7,468 nucleotides of DNA, from assembly GCA_041158225.1 (NCBI GenBank), contig JBEBBU010000026.1, positions 1 through 7,468 on the forward strand. Direction: 5' to 3'. This stretch comes from JBEBBU01 sp041158225. Its GTDB lineage: Bacteria; Pseudomonadota; Gammaproteobacteria; Methylococcales; Methylococcaceae. This document shows positions 1-4,923 of the stretch, in pieces; position 1 is the stretch's first letter; the number at the start of each line of letters is the position of its first letter. The notes under the pieces were generated by a model. The model was not told where the DNA came from and ran no database searches. It saw only the letters and a program-made list of their open reading frames with translations. The position numbers were made by a program, and so were the translations under genes.

Positions 1-498
1 CTGTAATTCATGTTCAAGACCGGCAACCTGCGAACTGATAGCTTTCTGGACATACTCGTAATAGGTCAGTGACTGAGCCAGTTCAAGAGGATTGTTCTGA
101 TTCATGACCAGATAAAGCCACTGGTGCCCCCCCATCCGGTAGGCATATCTCGCCGTTGCGCCGAGGGAGGCATGATGTTGCAGCACCTGCTCCCTCAACT
201 TCTGAGCCCGACTCCGTTTCTCCTGAGTCAGCGCTTCGTGTTCAGCTAGTGACTGTGCCAGCAGTCGCATGGAGGCGTCAATCGATTCGTGACGCTGATC
301 CATTTTCTGCATATCACTGCTGATCTGGGTCTTGCGCGCCTCTATCCGCTGCAGTTCCTTTTCAGCAACGCCCAACTGATCACGAATCTGGTTGAGATGC
401 TCGCCACGATTATCCCAGATATCCTCAGCCAGCGCCGTTACTGCCATGAGCGGCATCATGACACTGGCAGCAATCAGTAATGACTTTAGTGACGGCAT
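1..498 (-). CDS. envC: EnvC-like murein hydrolase activator, N-terminal part (runs off the left edge)
   Basis: My own translation from the ATG at 496-498 gives an open frame of 166 codons to the window edge. It begins with a signal peptide: a short basic start (MPSLK), a hydrophobic core, and a likely cleavage after Ala-Leu-Ala at residues 22-24. A long charged, heptad-like stretch follows (about residues 30-105), as in the coiled coil of EnvC. The later segment LYLVMNQNNPLELAQSLTYY resembles the conserved end of the EnvC coiled-coil region. In E. coli, EnvC is a periplasmic protein recruited by FtsEX that activates the amidases AmiA and AmiB for septal peptidoglycan splitting; its C-terminal LytM (degenerate M23) domain would lie outside this window. 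The start is six bases after the gpmI stop, so the two genes are probably co-transcribed and translationally coupled. The gpmI-envC pairing is the same as in E. coli and supports the call. A general M23-family protein with a coiled coil is the alternative. Confidence 0.85.
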   Translation of the reverse strand, partial: MPSLKSLLIAASVMMPLMAVTALAEDIWDNRGEHLNQIRDQLGVAEKELQRIEARKTQISSDMQKMDQRHESIDASMRLLAQSLAEHEALTQEKRSRAQKLREQVLQHHASLGATARYAYRMGGHQWLYLVMNQNNPLELAQSLTYYEYVQKAISSQVAGLEHELQ

Positions 499-504
499 CT
501 CTAT

Positions 505-2091
505 TCAGACCAGCAGACTTTCGCCCGTCATGAGCTCCGGCGCGTCAATCTGCATCAAGGCCAGAATCGTAGGCGCCACATCGACCAGAGAGCCTCCAGA
601 ACGGAGCGTAAACCGCTTTTCACCATAAAGCACGACAGGTACAGGATTCATGGTATGCGCGGTATGAGGCTGACCTGTCAGGAGGTCTACCATCTGTTCG
701 GCATTGCCATGATCTGCAGTCAGCAGCATCACCCCGTGAACTTCATCCAGTGCCTGCATGATGGCATCCAGCGCATGATCTAGTGCCTGCACGGCAGCAA
801 CGGCTGCCTTTTCATCACCTGTATGCCCCACCATATCTCCGTTCGCATAATTGCAGACAATCAGGTCATGACGTTGTTCCCGGATCGCCTTCACAAGATG
901 CGCTGTAACTTCAGGCGCACTCATTTCCGGCTGCAGGTCATAGGTAGCTACCCGAGGAGAAGGCACCAGAATACGCTCTTCTCCTGGCCATGGCGTCTCT
1001 GTACCACCATTGAAAAAAAATGTGACATGTGCATATTTTTCAGTTTCAGCCAGCCTGAGCTGAGACCTGCCATGCGCAGCCACCGTCTCACCCAGCCCCA
1101 TACTCAGGCTCATGGGCGCAAAAGCTACCGGGTAATCAAATGTTTCATCATACTGGGTCAAAGTCACAACAAGGGCCGGCGGCAACCACCCATCACGGCT
1201 GAACTCACTGAATCCAGGATCGCCGACAGCCCTGACCAGTTCACGTGCACGGTCAGAGCGGAAATTCATGAAAATGACACTGTCATCAGGTCCGATAGCC
1301 ATCGGGCAGCCGCCATCCTGACAGATGCTGGTAGCCGCCACAAATTCATCACTTTCCCCGCGGGCATAAGCCGCAAGCAGGGCGGCTACAGGATCAGCAG
1401 CGACATGAATACCCTGCCCCTGAGCCATCAGAAGCCATGCAGATTCGACCCGCTCCCAGCGCTGGTCACGATCCATGGCGAAATATCGTCCCACCACGGA
1501 AACAATGCTTCCTGTGCCGAGTTCAGCCAGTAGATCCTGCATCGCACTGATGGATTCCATAGCGCTGCGCGGCGGCGTATCCCTGCCATCCAGAATGGCA
1601 TGCACGGCAACACGTTTTACACCACATGCTGCAGCCATCCTGATGGCAGCATACAGGTGCCGTTCATGACTGTGAACCCCACCGGGTGAAAGCAGTCCAA
1701 TCAGGTGCAGTGTCCGGCTGCCATCTGCTGCCACGTGCCTCATGGCGCCCTGCAGCGTGTCATTCGACTGGAAACTGCCGTCCGCGATAGCATCGTTGAT
1801 ACGGGTAAAATCCTGTGGCAGCCTGCGTCCCGCCCCGAGATGGAGGTGGCCAACCTCGGAATTGCCCATCTGATCATCCGGCAGTCCGACCACGCTACCA
1901 GCACAGGCGAGAAGAGCATGAGGATGAGTGTGCCACAGGGATTGCCAGTGAGGGGCATCTGCCAGAGCGATGGCATTGTGATTTCTATCTTCACGGTAAC
2001 CAAAGCCGTCAAGAATGAGTAACAGTACGGGTTTAGGAGGCGCTGACTTCAACGTATAATCCTCGGGATTGATGAGCGGTTTTAGCTGCAT
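505..2091 (-). CDS. gpmI: 2,3-bisphosphoglycerate-independent phosphoglycerate mutase
   Basis: This cytosolic enzyme interconverts 3- and 2-phosphoglycerate in glycolysis and gluconeogenesis and uses two Mn2+ ions. The 528 residues are a little longer than the usual 510-515 because of about 14 extra N-terminal residues. The alkaline-phosphatase-like metal ligands are all present: Asp28 in LILDGFG, the phosphorylated Ser78 in MGNSEVGH, Asp419 and His423 in NGDMVGHTG, Asp460 and His461 in TADHGNAE, and His479 in HTAHT. Substrate-binding signatures are also intact: DGRDTPP at 168-174, FRSDRARE near 277-284, and Lys352 in the EKYAHVTFFFNGG motif. It leads the gpmI-envC pair and is divergent from the rhodanese gene. 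The ATG at 2091 has no clear ribosome binding site. A TTG at 2050-2052 (Leu14) has GAGG eight bases upstream and would give an E. coli-like N-terminus, so the start is uncertain. The function is secure. Confidence 0.97.
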   Translation of the reverse strand: MQLKPLINPEDYTLKSAPPKPVLLLILDGFGYREDRNHNAIALADAPHWQSLWHTHPHALLACAGSVVGLPDDQMGNSEVGHLHLGAGRRLPQDFTRINDAIADGSFQSNDTLQGAMRHVAADGSRTLHLIGLLSPGGVHSHERHLYAAIRMAAACGVKRVAVHAILDGRDTPPRSAMESISAMQDLLAELGTGSIVSVVGRYFAMDRDQRWERVESAWLLMAQGQGIHVAADPVAALLAAYARGESDEFVAATSICQDGGCPMAIGPDDSVIFMNFRSDRARELVRAVGDPGFSEFSRDGWLPPALVVTLTQYDETFDYPVAFAPMSLSMGLGETVAAHGRSQLRLAETEKYAHVTFFFNGGTETPWPGEERILVPSPRVATYDLQPEMSAPEVTAHLVKAIREQRHDLIVCNYANGDMVGHTGDEKAAVAAVQALDHALDAIMQALDEVHGVMLLTADHGNAEQMVDLLTGQPHTAHTMNPVPVVLYGEKRFTLRSGGSLVDVAPTILALMQIDAPELMTGESLLV

Positions 2092-2096
2092 TCACA

Positions 2097-2102
2097 TATA
2101 AT
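2097..2102 (+). promoter_or_regulatory. Candidate -10 element (TATAAT) for the yibN-secB-gpsA string
   Basis: This is a perfect TATAAT on the plus strand, about 47 bases before the rhodanese start codon. No good -35 hexamer lies 16-19 bases upstream; the nearest TTGA-like sequence (TTGATG, 2069-2074) is 22 bases away, and there is no extended TGn motif. Another perfect TATAAT lies at 2055-2060 inside the 5' end of gpmI, with only a weak TTTAGG 17 bases upstream. Either could be the real -10, and both are plausible only because of their position. Confidence 0.25.
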
Positions 2103-2107
2103 CGGAT

Positions 2108-2136
2108 ATTATTCCTGTCTGTCACCCCATTCACAA
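2108..2136 (-). promoter_or_regulatory. Candidate sigma70-type promoter for gpmI-envC
   Basis: Read on the minus strand, TTGTGA (2131-2136; four of six matches to TTGACA) is followed after 17 bases by AATAAT (2108-2113; five of six matches to TATAAT). Transcription would start near 2101. That gives a leader of about 10 bases to the ATG at 2091, or about 50 bases to the alternative TTG at 2052. The location is right, but a short AT-rich gap can yield such matches by chance. Confidence 0.35.
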
Positions 2137-2148
2137 GGTTGTCTCAAT

Positions 2149-2583
2149 ATGGCACGTGCGTTTGAATTTGCCAGTAATCACTGGATGCTCTTTAGCGGAT
2201 TACTGATTGTTACCTTTCTGCTCATCCAGGATCTGATTGACAGTATGACCCGTAAGCATAAACTGCTGTCACCAACATCAGCTGTCGCTCTCATGAACAC
2301 AGAGGATGATGTCACGGTCATTGACGTCAGGGAACCCAATGAGTACATTGAGGGCCACATCGAAAATGCACGCCATATCACACTGGGCAAAGTTGCTGAA
2401 CAGCTTGGCGATATGGATCGTAATGCTGTCATCATTGTAACCTGTCATCAGGGTACACGCTCGGCAGCCGCCTGCAAGACACTCACGAATCTGGGTTACA
2501 CGCGTGTGCATGAACTGCAGGGTGGCATGATGGGCTGGAAAGATGCCAATCTGCCTGTTACCCGCAAACGCAAGTCATCCTAA
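2149..2583 (+). CDS. yibN: Membrane-anchored single-domain rhodanese (YibN-like)
   Basis: The 144-residue protein has one N-terminal hydrophobic segment (about residues 12-30) followed by basic residues (TRKHK), consistent with a cytoplasm-facing anchored protein. A single rhodanese domain covers about 40-138. It carries the VIDVREPNEYIEGHI signature (57-71), the active-site loop CHQGTRS starting at Cys99, and the GGMMGW motif near the end. Rhodaneses move sulfane sulfur through a persulfide on the catalytic Cys, and the six-residue loop after Cys99 is of the sulfur-transfer type rather than the longer Cdc25 type. The physiological substrate is unknown. AAGG at 2135-2138 is a fair ribosome binding site 10 bases before the ATG. 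The gene is first in the plus-strand string and 17 bases before secB, in the same relation to secB, gpsA and gpmI as E. coli yibN. The domain call is firm; the symbol rests on architecture and synteny. Confidence 0.9.
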   Translation: MARAFEFASNHWMLFSGLLIVTFLLIQDLIDSMTRKHKLLSPTSAVALMNTEDDVTVIDVREPNEYIEGHIENARHITLGKVAEQLGDMDRNAVIIVTCHQGTRSAAACKTLTNLGYTRVHELQGGMMGWKDANLPVTRKRKSS

Positions 2584-2600
2584 CCAACCGGAACATCATC

Positions 2601-3050
2601 ATGAGCGAAGTTGAAAAACAGTTCGGCATCCAGAAGCTTTATGTCAAGGATGTCTCTTTCGAAACGCCTAATTCTCCCGCATGCTTTACCATGAACTGGG
2701 AACCCAAGGTCGAAGTGAATCTTGGCAATACGACCCAGCAGCTACAGGAAGACCTGTTTGAGGTTGCCCTGAAAGTTACCGTGGTCGCCAGCATTGAAGA
2801 CAAGACCGTTTATCTGGCGGAAGTGACCCAGGCTGGCATTTTTACCGCACGCGGTTTCAGTGAGGAAGAAATCTCTCCCATGCTGGGCAGCTTCTGCCCC
2901 AACATCCTGTTCCCCTATCTGCGGGAAGCTGTTTCCGATATGGTCACCCGTGGCGGCTTCCCCCCCATGATACTTGCGCCCGTGAACTTTGATGCCCTTT
3001 ACATGCAGCACCAGCAACAGCAGCATGCCCAGGCAGAAACCGTTCACTGA
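2601..3050 (+). CDS. secB: Protein-export chaperone SecB
   Basis: The 149 residues match the usual SecB length (about 150-155). SecB is a cytosolic homotetramer that keeps secretory precursors unfolded and hands them to SecA at the SecYEG translocon. Recognisable blocks are YVKDVSFETPN (14-24), the central beta-strand region ending in YLAEVTQAGIF (71-81), CPNILFPYLRE (99-109) and LAPVNFDALYMQ (125-136). The acidic SecA-contact positions known from E. coli appear to be kept (Asp17, Glu21, Glu74). The C-terminal tail after residue 136 is short and rich in Gln and His. The start is supported by family alignment of the first residues; upstream purines (GGAA at 2589-2592) are only a weak ribosome binding site, so translation may depend on coupling to the rhodanese gene 17 bases before. 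gpsA follows after 15 bases, the standard secB-gpsA pairing of proteobacteria. Confidence 0.97.
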   Translation: MSEVEKQFGIQKLYVKDVSFETPNSPACFTMNWEPKVEVNLGNTTQQLQEDLFEVALKVTVVASIEDKTVYLAEVTQAGIFTARGFSEEEISPMLGSFCPNILFPYLREAVSDMVTRGGFPPMILAPVNFDALYMQHQQQQHAQAETVH

Positions 3051-3065
3051 GATCCGGAAACGCCA

Positions 3066-4064
3066 ATGAATAAATGCATCGCCGTCCTGGGTGCAGGCTC
3101 CTGGGGAACGGCACTGGCCATTTCACTTGCCCGCAACGGACATGATGTCCGCCTCTGGAGCCACCGGGCAGACCATGCGCTGGATCTGGCAGAGCATCGC
3201 TGCAACCGGCGCTATCTGCCACAGACCACATTCCCCGAGAAACTGCATCCTGTGCATGACATGGCTGCTGCCATGGATCGTGCCGATCTGGCGCTGGTGG
3301 TCGTACCCAGTCATGCATTCCAGGAAACGCTGCAGAAACTTCGTCCGCTGATGCCAGCAGGCTGCGGCCTGGCCTGGGCCAGCAAAGGATTAAGTGAAGA
3401 CGCCCATCTGCTGCATGAGACTGCGCTAGCCATTTTTGGAGCAGGCATGCCACTTGCGGTGGTGTCCGGACCATCTTTTGCCAGAGAAGTTGCCGCAGGA
3501 CTTCCTACAGCCCTGACGGTAGCATCACTGGATGCTCAGTTTGCATCTTCACTGGCGCAATGGCTGCATAGCCCGGAACTGCGCGCCTACACCAGCGACG
3601 ATATGGTCGGAGTTCAGCTGGGCGGCGCATGCAAAAATGTACTGGCGATTGCTGCGGGCGTTGCTGACGGTCTTGGCTTTGGTGCCAATGAGCGCGCAGC
3701 CCTGATCACACGCGGGCTGACTGAAATGCTCCGCCTCGCCCATTCCATGGGTGGACGCCGCGAGACCATGATGGGACTGGCGGGCATGGGCGACCTGATA
3801 CTCACCTGTACCGACAACCAGTCCCGCAACAGGCGCTTTGGTCTTGGCATTGGCACCGGACGTACCCAGGAAGATATCAGGGCAGAAATTGGTCAGGAGA
3901 TCGAAGGATACGGCGCTGCACGGCTGGTGCATCAACTGGCTGCACGACAGCAGGTGGAGATGCCGATATCCGAACAGACTTACCGGATCCTTTACGAAGG
4001 GCTCCCTCCGGCAGAAGCGGTACGCAACCTGCTGCTGCGTGAAGCCAAACCTGAAAACAGCTGA
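3066..4064 (+). CDS. gpsA: NAD(P)+-dependent glycerol-3-phosphate dehydrogenase
   Basis: GpsA reduces dihydroxyacetone phosphate to sn-glycerol 3-phosphate, the backbone for phospholipid synthesis, in the cytosol. The 332 residues are a normal family length. The N-terminal Rossmann motif is LGAGSWGTALA (8-18). Further signatures are ASKG with Lys107, SGPSFA (134-139), the catalytic Lys190 in LGGACKNVLAIAAG, FGANERAALITRG (205-217), the GLAGMGDLILTCT block with Asp243, and the nucleotide-contacting SRNR (253-256). GGAA at 3056-3059 lies six bases before the ATG and supports this start. The gene follows secB by 15 bases. Its stop codon lies inside a hairpin (4061-4079) that precedes the SMR gene. 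No motif is missing. Confidence 0.98.
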   Translation: MNKCIAVLGAGSWGTALAISLARNGHDVRLWSHRADHALDLAEHRCNRRYLPQTTFPEKLHPVHDMAAAMDRADLALVVVPSHAFQETLQKLRPLMPAGCGLAWASKGLSEDAHLLHETALAIFGAGMPLAVVSGPSFAREVAAGLPTALTVASLDAQFASSLAQWLHSPELRAYTSDDMVGVQLGGACKNVLAIAAGVADGLGFGANERAALITRGLTEMLRLAHSMGGRRETMMGLAGMGDLILTCTDNQSRNRRFGLGIGTGRTQEDIRAEIGQEIEGYGAARLVHQLAARQQVEMPISEQTYRILYEGLPPAEAVRNLLLREAKPENS

Positions 4065-4079
4065 TTCCTGAAGGATCAG
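4061..4079 (+). other. mRNA hairpin spanning the gpsA stop codon
   Basis: The transcript can form a stem of seven pairs (CUGAUUC with GGAUCAG, one U-G wobble) around a five-base CUGAA loop. The gpsA stop codon UGA (4062-4064) lies in the 5' arm. The stem ends just before the AAGG ribosome binding site (4085-4088) of the next gene. No U-tract follows, so it is not a typical intrinsic terminator. It could tune mRNA stability or translation of the SMR gene, or be chance. Confidence 0.4.
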
Positions 4080-4095
4080 ACACTCAAGGCTGGGT

Positions 4096-4431
4096 ATGAA
4101 TCACTGGATACTCCTGTTGCTGGCTATCCTGTCAGAAGTGTTCGCAACTTCAGCACTGAAGACCAGCGACGGATTCAGCCGTCTCTGGCCTTCAGTCATG
4201 GTCATTGCAGGCTATGCCACATCTTTCTACCTGCTGGCCCAGACACTCCGCGTCATTCCGGTAGGTGTTGCATATGCCATCTGGTCAGGCGTTGGCACTG
4301 TACTCATCACCCTGATTGGATGGAGTGTCTACGGACAGCGCCTTGATCTTCCAGCCCTGCTTGGCATCGGCATGATTACCACTGGTGTCATCGTGATGAA
4401 TCTGTTCTCATCCGCACCTGGTTCCCACTGA
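4096..4431 (+). CDS. Small multidrug resistance (SMR) transporter, EmrE/Qac type
   Basis: At 111 residues with four predicted transmembrane helices (about 4-21, 33-50, 58-76, 85-104), this has typical SMR size and layout. These inner-membrane proteins work as antiparallel dimers and exchange protons for cationic, lipophilic compounds. The proton- and substrate-binding Glu14 is present in AILSEVFATSALK. Tyr40, Tyr60 and Trp63 sit at the same numbers as in EmrE, within the motif AYAIWSGVG. YGQRLDLPALLGI (79-91) is also EmrE-like. This pattern favours the Qac subgroup over the guanidinium exporter (Gdx/SugE) subgroup. AAGG (4085-4088) lies seven bases before the ATG. The gene follows gpsA by 31 bases and is convergent with trmL, the slot that E. 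coli cysE fills. Composition looks like its neighbours by eye. The substrate cannot be told from the sequence. Confidence 0.93.
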   Translation: MNHWILLLLAILSEVFATSALKTSDGFSRLWPSVMVIAGYATSFYLLAQTLRVIPVGVAYAIWSGVGTVLITLIGWSVYGQRLDLPALLGIGMITTGVIVMNLFSSAPGSH

Positions 4432-4443
4432 AGACCATCGTCG

Positions 4444-4920
4444 TTATCTTGCAGCAGAGCCATCTACAGTAAAGCCATTCTGCCTCCAGGCTTCGTAAAC
4501 AACTACGGCTACTGCATTGGAAAGATTCATGCTTCTTGATGTCCTGCACATCGGGATACGCAGGCAGTAATCGCTGCCAAGTGATGTCAGGATGGAGGCA
4601 GGCAAGCCGCGGGTTTCAGGACCAAAAACGATAACATCATCTGGCCTGAACGCTGCATCGGCATAGGAACGCCGCCCATGAGTGGTCATGGCATAGATGC
4701 ATCTTCCGGCAAAAGCCTCCAGAAAACTGGGCCAACCCTGCCAGACCCTGATACTTGCCCACTCATGGTAATCCAGACCGGCACGCTGCAGACGCCGGTC
4801 ATCCAGCGTGAACCCCAGAGGCTCTATAAGATGCAGCCTCATACCGGTATTGGCACACAGCCTGATAATGTTGCCGGTATTGGGTGGAATCTCAGGCTGA
4901 TACAGCACAACATCCAGCAT
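4444..4920 (-). CDS. trmL: tRNA (cytidine/uridine-34-2'-O)-methyltransferase TrmL (SPOUT family)
   Basis: TrmL uses S-adenosylmethionine to methylate the ribose of wobble base 34 in two tRNA-Leu isoacceptors in E. coli. The 158 residues match the family (about 155-160). It has the N-terminal IPPNTGNIIRLCANTG (11-26) and RAGLDYHEW (46-54). The SPOUT trefoil-knot cofactor site is seen as FGPETRGLP (99-107), RIPM (121-124) and SRSMNLSNAVAVVVYE (128-143). The ATG starts three bases after the glgP stop (TAG TTT ATG), and I see no good ribosome binding site before it. It is therefore probably translated by coupling or reinitiation after glgP. Its 3' end faces the SMR gene across 12 bases with no recognisable terminator between. 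The C-terminal tail after the last motif is short and differs from E. coli, as is usual. Confidence in family and probable target is high. Confidence 0.96.
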   Translation of the reverse strand: MLDVVLYQPEIPPNTGNIIRLCANTGMRLHLIEPLGFTLDDRRLQRAGLDYHEWASIRVWQGWPSFLEAFAGRCIYAMTTHGRRSYADAAFRPDDVIVFGPETRGLPASILTSLGSDYCLRIPMCRTSRSMNLSNAVAVVVYEAWRQNGFTVDGSAAR

Positions 4921-4923
4921 AAA

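Noticed and set aside
1013..1020. An eight-base A run (T on the coding strand) in gpmI as a slippage switch
   Set aside because: It encodes Phe-Phe-Phe of the conserved HVTFFFNGG motif, so the protein sequence explains it.
823..1533. A 236-codon open frame on the plus strand opposite gpmI
   Set aside because: It lies entirely antisense to a gene with all catalytic motifs, has no recognisable domain, and its residue mix (many His, Arg, Ser and Thr) is typical of a shadow frame.
2035..2040. AGGAGG on the plus strand near the 5' end of gpmI
   Set aside because: No start codon with a supportable frame follows it at a suitable distance; it is antisense to codons of the gpmI N-terminus.
4065..4095. 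A guanidine riboswitch upstream of the SMR gene
   Set aside because: The gap is only 31 bases, there is one hairpin without the ACGR loops of mini-ykkC, and the protein looks EmrE/Qac-type and not Gdx-type.
4432..4443. A bidirectional terminator between the SMR gene and trmL
   Set aside because: I looked for an inverted repeat with flanking T and A runs in the gap and in the ends of both genes and found none convincing.
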